Part shown: in pieces, positions 1 through 29,000 of the stretch
How positions within the stretch are numbered: position 1 is the stretch's first letter
Layout of the letters: each line of letters opens with the position of its first letter
Assembly (NCBI RefSeq): GCF_001613365.1
Contig: NZ_BDCF01000012.1
Coordinates: forward strand, 153,844 to 217,843
Origin: Nocardia xishanensis NBRC 101358
Lineage (GTDB): Bacteria; Actinomycetota; Actinomycetes; Mycobacteriales; Mycobacteriaceae
Length of the DNA: 64,000 bases
Direction of reading: 5' to 3'
Translations under genes and position numbers: made by a program
Notes under the pieces: generated by a model
Seen by the model: only the letters and a program-made list of their open reading frames with translations
Database searches by the model: none
Told to the model about the DNA's origin: nothing

Positions 1-3000
1 GATCGCGCCGGGTGCGTGGCGGGTCAAACGCGGCACGAGCAGGGTCGTGCCGCGGAGCGCGGCTTCCGGTTCCGCCGCAGCAGCCGCTGCGACAGCAACC
101 GGGTCCTGATCCAAGTCGTCCCGTTCCACGTCGAGAAGCTGGAATCGACCCGGATGTTCCGCCTGCGCCGCACGCAACAGTCCCCACACCGGCGACTGCC
201 CCAGGTCCACCTGCTCCGAATCGGCCACGGCCACAGCTTGTCTGGTGAGAACGACCAAACGAGAACCGTCGAAGCGGCTATCGGCCAGCCAGCGTTGGAC
301 AGCGTCGAGAACGCCGGTCGCAGCCTGCCGTGCGGCCTGCGGCGGCGCGGCGTCGTGGCGGGGGCACTCGAGCAACACGAGCTCGGGAACAACCCGGTCG
401 GGATTCGCGTCGAGATCGGCGATCAACGCCGCGAGGTCACCGTAGCCGCGCACTTCACCGGAACTCCGGTCCGAGCCGAGTATCGCCACACGGCCCGGCT
501 CGACCGGCCCAGCCGACAGCGGCGGAACGGTAACCCAATCCACGCCGAAAAGCGCCTCCGACACCCGGTCCGCGCTCAGACGATCAGCCGACACCGGCCG
601 GGAAACCAAGGCTCCGACCGACAGCACCGGGTAGCCCTGCTCATCGGCAATCCGCACGGCGAACCTATCGCCCTGAAGCAGAATGCGGACCCGCACCGCC
701 GCGGCGCCGGCCGAGTGCACCACCACCCGGTTCCAGGTGAACGGCAGCGCGGGGAAGCCCTCGAGGCCACCGCGAAGACCGTGAACTATCCCGGCATGCA
801 ACGCCGAATCGAACAACGCCGGATGAATCCCGAAACCTTTGGCGTCCTGCGGATCCGGTAGCGAAACCTCGGCGAACAATTCATCGCCGCGTTGCCATGC
901 CGCCTGCAAACCTTGGAAGAACGGGCCGTACCCGTAGCCGACGTCGAGCAGCTCGTCGTATACGCCATCGAGGGGCAACGACTGCGCACCGGCCGGAGGC
1001 CACGAAGTCAGATCGAAATCGGCCACCACCTCACCCGGAGCGAGTACGCCCTCGGCGTGCAGCAACCACGGACCCTCGCCGGCCTGCCGCGAATGGACAC
1101 TCAGCCGTCGACGACCGGCATCGTCGGCAGCGGCCACCACGACCTGCACCGCGACACTGCCTTCGGCGGGCAATGCCAACGGGGTGTGCAGGACGAGCTC
1201 GTCCACCACAGCACAACCCAGGACGCCGCCGACGTAACTGGCCAGCTCGACAAAACCGGTGCCAGGCAGCAAAACGGTCCCGAGCACGCTGTGGTCGGCC
1301 AACCACTCCACCGAGTCCACCGACCATCGGCCCGTGAAGCTCACGCCCGAATCCGGATGCGACACAACGGCGCCCAGCAATGGGTGATCCACCGCATCGA
1401 GACCGGCAGAGCCGACCCCACCCAGTTCGGCTCCCAGCCACGACTGCGCCAGCACCTGCTTGGCATCGAGCCAGAAGCGCTCGTGTTGGAAGGCGTAGGT
1501 AGGCAAGTCGATTCGCCGCCCCCCGGAACCGGCGTAGAAGCCAGCCCAGTCCACCGCGGCGCCGGACACGAACAACCCGGCGACCCCGCCCAGCACCGTG
1601 GACGGATCGGCGTTGTCGCGACGCGCCAGCGCCACCACCGCGGCAGCCCCGTCGTCGAGAGTCTGGGCGACCATCGGGGTCAGAACCGCATCGGGTCCGA
1701 CCTCGGCGAACCTGGACACGCCCATACCCGCCATCGCGGCGACCGCATCGGCGAAGCGCACCGTGTCACGGACCTGACCCACCCAATACGACGGATCCGA
1801 CATCTCGTCGGTCACCCGCGCACCGGTCACCGTCGACACCAACGGCATGGTCGGACGGGCGAACGTCAAACCCTCTACCACCGAAGCGAACTCGGTAAGC
1901 ATCGGCTCCATCGACGCCGAATGGAAAGCATGCGACACCCGCAACCGACGCGTCCGCCAACCACGCTCGACACACACCTCGACAACAGCGGCAACCGCGT
2001 CCTCCACACCGGAGAGCACCACCGACGACGGACCATTGATCGCCGCGATCGACACCCCCTCAGTCAGCAACGGCAGCACATCGACCTCCGACGCGCCCAC
2101 TGCGACCATCGCACCACCGGCGGGCAGCGCCTGCATCAATCTGCCACGCGCAGCGACCAACACACACGCATCCGCCAAAGACAGCACCCCGGCCACATGC
2201 GCGGCCGCGATTTCACCGATCGAATGACCCGCCACCACATCCGCACGGACACCCCACGACTCGAGCAGACGGAACAACGCCACCTCGAACGCGAACAAAC
2301 CCGCCTGCGCGAACACAGTCCGATCGACGAGATCGCTGGACGACAGAGCCTCGTCCAGCGAAACCGACTGTCCGAGCATCGGATCCAGCTCAGCGACGAT
2401 CGCATCGAAGGCCTCGGCGAACACCGGATACGCCGCACGCAGCTCGGCGGCCATACCCGCCCACTGCGCCCCCTGCCCGGAGAACACCACACCCGTCGAA
2501 CCCGACACCACACGACCTGTCACCACACCGGCAGTGGCTTCAGCGCGACCCAGCGCCCGCGCTCCCACCAGCAGACCATCGCGGTCATCGGCCAAGACAA
2601 CCGCGCGATGCTCGAAGACAGCGCGCGTGGACGCCAGCGAGAAACCGACATCCACCGGATCCAGCCCGTGATCACCCGCATGCGTCGCCAGGCGGGCGCC
2701 CTGACCGGCCAAAGCCTCACCACTGCGCGCCGAAACCACCCACGGCAGCAACCCACCGGCCGGGACGGTCTTCACCACCGGCGCCGGAGCCTGATCCGCC
2801 GCCGGCTCGGTCGCCGGGGCTTCTTCCACGATGACGTGAGCGTTCGTGCCGCTGATACCGAAGGACGAGATGCCGGCACGACGCGGACGATCTGCCACCG
2901 TCCAAGGCACCGGCTCGGTCAGCAGCCGGACATGGCCCTCGCTCCAGTCGACCTTGGTGCTGGGTCGATCCACGTGCAGGGTCTGGGGCAGCACGCCGTG

Positions 3001-4175
3001 CTGCATCGCCATGACCATCTTGATCACACCGCCGACGCCCGCCGCGGCTTGGGAGTGACCGATGTTGGACTTCAACGATCCCAGCCACAACGGACGATCC
3101 GCAGCGCGGTCCTGTCCGTAGGTCGCCAGTAGCGCTTGGGCTTCGATCGGATCACCCAAGGTCGTGCCGGTGCCGTGAGCTTCGACGACGTCTACATCGG
3201 CCGGGGACACCCCGGCATTCGCCAACGCCGCCCGAATCACCCGGCGCTGCGACGGACCATTCGGCGCGGTCAAACCATTCGACGCACCGTCCTGATTCAC
3301 CGCCGAGCCTGCGATCACCGCAAGAATCCGATGGCCGTTGCGCTGAGCGTCGGACAAACGCTCCAACACCAGGACGCCGACGCCTTCCGACCAGCCCACC
3401 CCATCGGCGGCGTCGGCGAAGGACTTACACCGTCCATCCGCGGCCAGCCCTCGCTGACGGCTGAACTCCACGAAGGTCTCCGGCGTGGCCATCACCGCCA
3501 CACCGCCGGCCAACGCGAGATCGCACTCACCCGCCCGCAACGACGCCGCGGCCGAATGCATTGCCACCAGCGACGACGAGCACGCCGTGTCCACGGTGAC
3601 CGACGGCCCTTCCAGGCCGAACACATACGACACCCGACCGGACGCGATGGATCCCGAATTCGCATTGGCCGGATAGTCGTGATACATCATGCCGACCCAC
3701 ACACCGGTCCGGCTTCCCTTCAGCGAGCCGGGGTCGACGCCTGCCCGCTCGAACGCCTCCCACGATGTTTCCAGCAGCAGGAACTGCTGCGGATCCATCA
3801 ATGCCGCCTCATTGGGACTGATACCGAAGAACGCCGGATCGAATTCACCCGCCGAATGCAGGAAACCGCCCTCACGGGTATAGGTGCTGTTCGGCGTCTC
3901 GCCGGTGGAATCGTAGAGACGATCGGTATCCCAGCCGCGATTCACGGGAAACTCCGTGGTCGCGTCGACCCCATCCGCGACCAACGTCCACAGGTCCTCA
4001 GGAGAATCGACGCCACCCGGATACCGACATGCCATACCGACAATCGCGATCGGCTCGCGAAGGGCTGCGTCGAGCTGGCGGTTGCGAGCGCGCAACCGCT
4101 CGGTCTCCTTGAGCGAGACACGCAACGCCTGAGCTAGCTTCTGAGAATTGTCGTCGGGCTTCGTCATTGTCGCCA

Positions 4176-4176
<1 letters not shown>
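1..4176 (-). CDS. Type I modular PKS, module 6 (partial: docking-KS-AT-DH, KR cut by window edge)
   Basis: This is the third PKS gene of the operon; 1392 codons are visible and the frame runs off the left edge. After a charged, coiled-coil-like N-terminal linker comes a KS with active-site DTACSSS near residue 196. The AT follows, with GHSIG near 650 and HAFH near 748, which predicts malonyl-CoA. The DH has [10 protein letters not shown] near 961 (HxxxGxxxxP intact) and the second catalytic Asp in [10 protein letters not shown]. The window ends just before the KR NADPH-binding motif. The AT-DH part is strikingly like module 4 (about 10600-13100). The first ATG shares one base with the upstream stop (TGATG), with AGAGG four bases before it; a second in-frame ATG at 4167 has looser spacing. 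It should accept the pentaketide-stage chain from the C-terminus of the preceding protein. Whether a further module or a thioesterase follows cannot be seen. Confidence 0.95.
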
Positions 4177-20023
<15,847 letters not shown>

Positions 20024-20027
<4 letters not shown>

Positions 20028-23000
20028 GCTGGTCCAAACTCCTCGTCGATCAGGTCGAAAAGCTCACTGTCGGAATGGAAGTCGAGCTCGTCATACGCGT
20101 CGCCCGGCGACCTGCCGGTCAGATAGGTGCGCAGGCGCTCGTTGACGCCCCGCAACCCGGCGACGGTCTCGTCGTTGTCGCTGCTATTGGCGATGATCTG
20201 CTCGAGCAGTGCCTCGAGCCGCGCGATATCGTCGGGCACGGCCGATGTCGGTTGCGCGGGCGCTGTCGCCACGGTCTGTACCAGAAGGTAGTCGGCGACA
20301 TCTCCCGCGGTCGGGTAGTCGAAGACCAAGGTCGAGGGCAGCGACAGACCCGTCATCCTCGAGAGCCGGTTCCGGAACTCGACGCCGCCGAGGGAATCGA
20401 AGCCGAGTTCGCTGAAGCCGCGATCGGGTCCGATGTCGTCGGCCGACCCGTAACCGAGCACCGCCGCCGCGTGGTCCCGCACCAGATCCAGGACGACCCC
20501 GCGTCGCCTCGCCTCCGCCACACCGTGCAAACGCTCGCCGAGCGATAGTTCACCACTCGATGCCGTGGCCGACCGGCCGCGTGCGCGAACGAACCCGCGC
20601 AGCACTGCCGGAATCGGACCGGTGTGCGCTTCCATGCGCAGTTTGTCGATATCCAGATGCAACAGCGCTGGCACCGGTTCGGTTGTGGTCAGTGATTCAT
20701 CGAACAACCGCAGGCCGTCGGCGCGGTTCAGTGGAGCCAGGCCAAGTCGCTCCAACCGGCTCATGGCGGTGCGATCCAGCGCGCCGGTCATGCCGATGTC
20801 CTGCTGCCACGGGCCCCACGCGAGTGCGAGTGCCGGTAGTCCCGCGGCGCGGCGTCGCATCGCGAGGGCGTCCAGGAAACTGTTCGCGGCAGAGTAGTTC
20901 GCTTGCCCGGCCGAACCGATCATTCCGGCGATCGAGGAGAACATCACGAACACCGACAGATTCATGTCCAGGGTGAGCTCGTGCAGATGCCACGCCGCAT
21001 CGGCCTTGGCAGCGAACACCCGATCGACTTGGTCACCGGTAAGCGTGTGGAACGCGCTGTCGTCGAGCACGCCCGCGGTGTGGACGACACCGGTGAGAGG
21101 ATGCTCCGCGGGCAGGGCGGACAGCAGATCTCCGAGCGCGTCGCGGTCGGTGACATCGCAGGCGGCAATCCGCACCTCGGCGCCGGATCGGGACAGTTCC
21201 GCCACGAGTTCCATCGCGCCGTCGGCATGCTCGCCACGGCGCGAGACCAGCAATAGTCGCCGCACACCGTGCGTGGTGACCAGATGCCGGGCCAGCAGCG
21301 CGCCCAATCCCCCGGTCCCGCCGGTGATCAGAACGGTTCCGGACCCGAACGATACTCGGTCGGCCGCCGGAGAGGGCAGTGCCTCCAGTCGCGGTACCAG
21401 GACGCGGTCGCCCCGCACTGCCACCTGCGGCTCCCCGGTGTCGAGCACGGCTCGTATCGAGCCGGCCGAAATGTGCTGTGCACCATCGGGCTCGCTTGCG
21501 TCGAGCAGCACGATCCGCTCCGGGTATTCGGTCTGAGCGCTACGTATCAGCCCCCATACCGCGGCCGATGAGGTATCCGGCGTCTCATCGGGAAGTGCTG
21601 CCGCACGGCTGGTCAGCACAACCAGCTGCGACCGCCCGAATCGCTCGTCGGCCAACCAGTCACGCACCGTGTGCAAGGCGGCATGGACCCGGTCGCGCGC
21701 GGTTCGCTGCGAATCACCCCGCAGTGCAGCAGCTTCGGACCACACTACGACCTCCGGGACGACCGAAGCCGAAGCGAGCTCCGTCAGATCCGAATACCGC
21801 TCGTCGATTCCGTCCACATGCGCGGCTCCGAGCACGGCCACGCTACCGGTCGGGATGTGCCCGTCGGGCATCTCCGCCGGCACCCAGCGCAACCCGTACC
21901 GTGCCGCGCGTCCGCCCGGCAACATGGCGCGGAACTGCTGGACGTCGTAGGAACGCATGACGGCTTCGTCGATGGTGACCACCGGATTTCCGTCCTGGTC
22001 GACGGCCACGACGGTGATCGCCTCACCATTGCGCCGGATGGCCATCACCCGCAACGTCCGGACGGTGGACGCGGAGTAGATTTGCGTTCCGCCCCAACGG
22101 AACAAGAGTTTGCCCTCGCCGGGATTGCCCTTGTGGTCGGGCCAGATCAGACAGGCGATTCCCGCATGCATCACCATGTCGAGCAGCGCTGGATGTAGCT
22201 GGAACCGTTCGGCCGGGAATTCCTGGTTCAGGGTGACCTCGGAGAAAACCGTGTCACCGCTGCGCCATGCGGCATCGACGCCGATGAACGAGGCACCGTA
22301 TTCCAGTCCGGCGGCACGCGCCACCTGGGCCGGGATCCATTCGGTATCCACCGGTTCGGCGTCGACCGGCGGCCACGGCGCGTTTCGCAGCATGTCCATC
22401 AGTCCGATGTCGATCAGCTGCCGACTGCTCAGCAGACCACTGGCGTTGCGCGTCCACTCGCTGTCGGCCCTGTCGCCGGTGAGGCGGTAGTGGAACGTGA
22501 ACGATCTACGTCCCGTGGAATCCGGTTCCCGCACCAGTACCTGGAGTTCGACCTCGCCGTCCGCCGGCGGGAGGATCGGCGCCTCGAGCGTGAGCTCCTC
22601 CACCGCGCCGCACCCGATCCGCGGAGCCGCGACCAGCAGCATCTCCATGAGCGCGGCACTCGGGACGAGCACCACGCCGTAGGTGGTGTGGTCAGCGATC
22701 CATGGATGGGTGCGCAGCGAGAGCCGCCCCGTGAACAGCCACTCGTCGCGGTCGGCCACTCGCACCACGTCGGTGAGCAGCGGGTGTTCCGAGGTCGCGT
22801 TCCGGGTCTCCCCGATGCTGGGTTCGAGCCAGTACCGCCGATGTTCGAAGGCGTAGGTGGGCAGAGCAATTCGCGAAACCTGGCGGGTGGCGAACACCGG
22901 ATTCCAGTCGATGGCAGATCCGGCGGTGTGCGCGTGGCCGAGCATGGTCAGGAACTGCTCGACCTCGTCGTGATCCCGGCGGGCCGCCGCGGCGACCACA

Positions 23001-26000
23001 GATCGAGCCTCGACCTCCTCGGGAAGCGTGTGCCGCGTCATCGCCGCGAGCACCGCGTCGGGTCCGACTTCGAGGAACCGGCGCACACCCGACGCCACCA
23101 GCGTCTCGACACCGGGCGCGAAACGCACCGCGGCGCGCACCTGCGACACCCAGTACCCCGGATCAAGGATCTCGTCGCCGGCTATCCGGCCGGAAATGTT
23201 GGACACCAACGGAATCCGTGGAGCGTTGAAGGTCACTCCCGCAACCAGCGCCTCGAACTCGGCCAGCATCGGCTCCATCCGATGGGAATGGAACGCATGC
23301 GACACCCGCAACCGGCTCGTCTTGCGCCCCTGCTCGGTGAACTGCCGATCGATCTCGTCGACGGCGTCCTCGTCACCCGAGACCACCACGGCCGCGGGCG
23401 CGTTGACCGCCGCGATCGACACCCGGCCACCGAATCCGGCGATCACCGCGCCGACCGCGGCCTCGGACGCGGCGACCGCGAGCATCGCGCCGCCCTCCGG
23501 CAGCGCGTCCATCAGCCGCCCTCGTGCCGCGACCAGCGCGCAGGCGTCTTCCAGCGACCACACACCGGCGACATACGCCGCGGCCAGTTCACCGATCGAA
23601 TGTCCGATCAACACATCCGGGACAACTCCGAACGACTCCAGCAGCCGATACAGCGCCACTTCGAACGCGAACAACGCGGGCTGGGTCAAGCGTGTCCGAT
23701 CCAGAATCCCGGTCTCCTCGGCGACTCCCTGATCGTCGATCAGGTGTCCGGTGAACATCGCTTGCTTCAATGAAGATCCCAGCAAGGGATCGAACCGAGC
23801 GCACACGTCGTCCAGCGCCGCGGCGAATGCCGGGAAGGCATCGGAGAGACCCGCGCCCATACCGACCCGCTGCGCGCCCTGACCGGTGAACAGGAACGCG
23901 GTCTTCCCGGAGCCCACCGTGCCCGAAACCACTCCGGCCGACGGAGATCCGGCGGCGAGCGCCGCCAGCCGAGCCAGCAGCTCGTCGCGATCACCGCCCA
24001 CGATCACCGCCCTGGACTCGTGCTGCGTACGTGTCGTCGCGAGCGAATACGCCACCCCCACCGGATCGGCGTCGGGGTGATCGGCCAGCCACTGTTGCAG
24101 TTTCGCGGCCTGTGCTCGGAGGGCGGTCTCGTTCTTGGCCGATATCAGCCATGGCACCACCGTCTGTGGATGGTGGGTGGCCGGTGGCGGTACGACCGAC
24201 CGCGCGGCGGGCGCTTCCTCGAGGATGGCGTGCGCGTTGGTGCCGCTGACACCGAACGACGACACGCCCGCTCGACGGACCCGTCCACCGGCAGGCCAGG
24301 GCTGAGCCTCGGTCAACAGCTGGACATCGCCCGCGGACCAGTCCACATGTTGGCTCGGCTCGTCCGCGTGCAATGTCTTGGGCAGGGTTTCGTGTCGCAG
24401 CGCCTGCACCATCTTGATCACGCCGCCGACACCTGCCGCGGCCACGGTGTGACCGATATTCGATTTGATCGATCCGATGCGCAGCGGCTCCCGATTCCCA
24501 CGCTCCTGCCCGTATGCGGCGATCAACGCGTTCGCCTCGATGGGATCCCCCAGCGGAGTGCCCGTCCCGTGCGCTTCCACCGCATCCACGTCGGCAGGTG
24601 TGAGCCCGGCATTCGCGAGGGCCTGCGCGATCACTCGCTCCTGCGACGGACCGTTCGGCGCCGTCAGGCCATTGCTCGCACCGTCCTGATTCACCGCGCT
24701 GCCCCGGACGACGGCCAGGATGTCGTGGCCGAGCCGCTGCGCGTCCGACAGCCGCTCCAAGACCAGTACGCCCACGCCTTCGGCGAAGGCCACACCGTCG
24801 GCCGCCGCGGAGAAGGCCTTGCAGCGACCATCCGGCGACAGGCCACGTTGCCGCGCGAAATCCACGGAAAGATAAGGGGTTGCGGCCACGGTGACGCCGC
24901 CCGCCAAGGCCAGCGATGTTTCGCCCTGACGCAATGCCTGGCACGCCAGGTGCAAGGCGACCAATGATGACGAGCATGCGGTATCGATCGTGACCGCTGG
25001 CCCCTCGAGGCCGAATACGTACGCGACGCGGCCGGAGACGACACTGTGGGTAGTGCCGGTCAGCCGGTAGCCCTCGAGGTCGCCGGTGACGCGGTCGACG
25101 TAGCCCGAGGCGCACGCGCCCGCGAACACGCCGGTATCGCTGCCGCGCAACGTGACCGGGTCGATTCCGGATCGCTCCAATGCCTCCCAGGAGGCTTCCA
25201 GCAGCAACCGCTGCTGCGGATCCATCGCCAAGGCCTCGCGCGGGCTGATTCCGAAGAATCCGGCGTCGAAATCAGCTGCGTCGTCGAGGAATCCGCCGCC
25301 ACGGCTGTAGACCGTCCCCGGTTTGTCCGGATCCTGGTCGATCAACTGCTCGAGATTCCAGCCGCGATCGTTCGGGAATTCCGTGGTGGCATCGATACCC
25401 GACCGCACCAGATCCCACAACTGCTCCGGGGTTCGGACGCCGCCGGGGAACCGGCAGCTCATGCCGACGATCGCGATGGGCTCGTCCACGCGGACGCGAC
25501 GCGACATCCGGGTCGTCTTGGCACCGGACTCCGTTCCGGCGATCTTGGAGTGCAAGAGGGTGGCGACCGCCGCGGCGGTGGGGTGGTCGAAGACCAGGGT
25601 GGACGGCAGCGGGACGCCGGTGGCCTTGGACAGCCGGTTGCGGAATTCGACCCCGCCGAGCGAGTCGAATCCCAAAGCGTCGAATCGCTGGTCGGGACTG
25701 ATGTCTTCGGCGGAACCGTGGCCGAGCACGGCTGCCGCGTGCTCCCGGACCACGTCGAGCACCACCTCGGCGCGTTTGGCCTCCGGTACGCCGCTCAGCC
25801 GGGTGCCCAGCGAACTCGACGCGGCCGCGGGCCGGTCCGTGGTGCGGGGCAGGAAGCCGCGGAGCACCGCGGGCACCGCACCGTCGCGCGCTTCGCGTCG
25901 CAGCTCCGCCGGGTCGAACCCGATCGCTGCCACGTGTGCGGTGGCGCGGCCGGTCGCCGCATCGAACAGGCGAAGACCTTCGTCGTTGCCGAGGGGGTGG

Positions 26001-29000
26001 AGACCGAGCCTTTCCCAGCGGGCGAGGGCACTGCGGTCCAAGCCACCGGTCATACCGGCGACGGAATTCCACGGCCCCCAGGCCACCGAGGTCGCGGGCA
26101 GCCCTGCGGCTCGCTGACGGTGCGCCAGCGCGTCCAGGAATGCGTTGGCCGCCGCGTAGTTGCCCTGTCCCGCCGTACCGATCGTTGCCGCGACGGACGA
26201 GAACAGCACGAAGGCCGACAGGTCACGATCGCGCGTGAGATCGTCCAGATGCCATGCGGCCGTGGCCTTCGAGTCGAACACTCGCCGCAGCTGCCCGGCC
26301 GTCATACCTGCGAGGGTCCCGTCGTCGAGGACGCCCGCCGCATGTACGACGCCGGTCAGCGGATGATCGGCCTCGATCGAACCCAGGAGTGAACGGAGGG
26401 CTTCGCGATCGGCTACATCGCAGGCCGCCACCCGGACGACAGCGCCTGCTTCCGACAGCGCGGACGCCAGTTCCCTGGCGCCGTCGGCAGTTTCACCTCG
26501 CCTGGAGACCAGCAGCAGACGGCGAACCCCGTGTGCGGAGACCAGGTGACGAGCCACGAGTGCGCCGAGGCCGCCGGTACCGCCGGTGATCAGTACGGTG
26601 CCGTCACCGAACGGCGACGGGAGGGCATGTCCCGGCTCGGCATCGTGCTCGGGTCGCGCTCGCACCAGTCTGGGCACGAGCAGCGCTCCGTCGCGCAGCG
26701 CGGCCTGCTCTTCGCCCGCCGCGAGCACCGCACCGACCAGCGTCGGGTCAGCCAAGGGTGCGGCGGCCGACGGGTCGTCATCGAGGAGGATGAATCGGCC
26801 CGGATATTCGGATTGCGCGCTGCGCAACAGGCCCCGGACGGCCGCCGCGGCGAGATCGGGCGTCTCGCCGGGAAGCCCGGCACCGTTCGTGGTCAGCACA
26901 ACCAGGCGAGTGTCGGCCAGACGATCTTCGGCCAGCCAGGCCTGCACCGTCGCCAACACCGTTTCCAGGTGACCGCGAACGGTCGCCGGATCGTCGGCCG
27001 CGGCGCTGACCTTCGTCTGCCAGAGCACGATGTCCGGAACGACCTGTGCCGCGACAATTTCCGAGATGCTCGGATAGCTGGTGCGGATTCCGGCGACCGG
27101 TGCCGAACCGAGTACGGCCATCCGATCCGCGGACACACTCGGTGTCGCCACCGTCGCGGGCGTCCACTGGATCTCGTAGAGGTCGGCGTCATCCCCGGCC
27201 AAAGTGCCACGCATCTGTTTCACGTCGTAAGGACGCATGACGACCGCATCGACGGAGACGACGGGCCGTCCCGAATCATCGACGGTCGCAACGGAGATCG
27301 TCTCCGGGCCGGTCGCCGTGGCGATGACTCGCAACGTCGTCGCCTTGACCAACGGCTGGTGCAGTCGCGCCCCGCCCCAGCGGAACAACAACCGGCCGGT
27401 GTTCGGATCGCTGTCCTGATCGCGCCAGACGAGCCCGGCCAGACCGGCGTGCATCACCAGATCGAGAAGAGCGGGATGCAGATCGAACCGCTCGGGTTCG
27501 GGCGCGGCCGCGGTATTCAAGGTGATCTCGGAGAAGACGGTCTCACCCCGCTGCCATGCGGCGTCGACACCGATGAACGCCGGACCGTATTCGAGTCCGG
27601 ATCCCTTGGCGATCCGCTCGGGAATCCATGCGGTGTCGAGCGTTTCGGCGTCGACCGGCGGCCAGGCCTCGTCCCGCAGCCGGTTCAGCAGAGCGTCATC
27701 GCCGTCCCAGGACGGAGCCAGTACACCGCTGGCGTTGCGCACCCATTCGCCCGCTCGGCGACCCGACTTACGGAAATAGAAACCGAACTGCCGCCGACCG
27801 GTCCGGTCCGGCTCCTGCACCGACACCTGGAGTTCGACCTCGTCGTCCTCCGCTGGAAGGATCGGAGCCTCCAGGGTCAGCTCCTCGACGACGCCGCAAC
27901 CGATTCTGCTGCCCGCTACGAGCAGGAACTCGACGAGGGTCGCGCTCGGCAGCACCACGGTGCCGTAGGTCATATGGTCGGCGACCCACGGGTCGGTCGG
28001 CAGCGAGAACCGGCCGGTGAAAACGAACTCGTCCTTACCGGCCACCGGCACAACACCGGTGAGCAGCGGGTGGCCAAGGGTGTCGCCGGTGGCCTGAGGG
28101 CGCGGCGGCAACCAGAATCTCTGGTGCTGGAAAGCGTACGTGGGCAGGGGGACTCGTCGCATCGCTCGGCGCGGAAGCAGTGGCGTCCAATCCACGCTCA
28201 CACCGGATGTGTGCGCGTGCGCCAGCATCGTCGTGAACTGCTGGAGCTCGTCATGATCCCGCCGCGCGGCCGCGGTCACCACCGGCTCCGCGCCCTCAGG
28301 AAGGGTCTGCCGGGTCAGCGCCGCCAGCACCGCGTCGGGCCCCACTTCCAGGAATCGACGGATACCCGAGGCGAGCAACGTCTCGATACCCGGCGCGAAT
28401 CGCACCGCGGCCCGCACTTGCCGAACCCAATAAGCAGGTTCGGCTATCTCGTCACCGGCCAGCTGACCGGACACATTCGATACCACCGGCAGGCGCAGCC
28501 GGTGGTACGTCAAGCCATTCGCGACAGTCTCGAATTCGGCAAGCATCGGCTCCATCCGATGCGAGTGGAAGGCGTGGCTGACACGCAGTCTCGACGTCTT
28601 CCGGCCGCGCTCGGCGAACAGGGGTTCGATCTCGGCGATCGCGTCCTCGTCGCCCGAAATCACCAGGGCCGCAGGCGCGTTCACTGCGGCAACCGACACG
28701 CGGCCGGGATACCTTGCGAGGACATCGTTCACTTCGGTTTCGGACGCCGCGATGGCCAGCATCGCGCCGCCCTCGGGCAACGCACCCATGAGACGGCCGC
28801 GCGCTGCCACCAACCGGCAGGCGTCCTCGAGCGACCACAGGCCCGCGAGGTACGCGGCCGCGACTTCTCCGATCGAATGGCCGATCAACACATCCGGGGT
28901 GACGCCGAACGACTCCAGCAGGCGATACAGCGCCACCTCGAAGGCGAACAGCGCGGGCTGGGTGAACTCCGTCCGATCCAGCACCGTGGCACCGGTACCA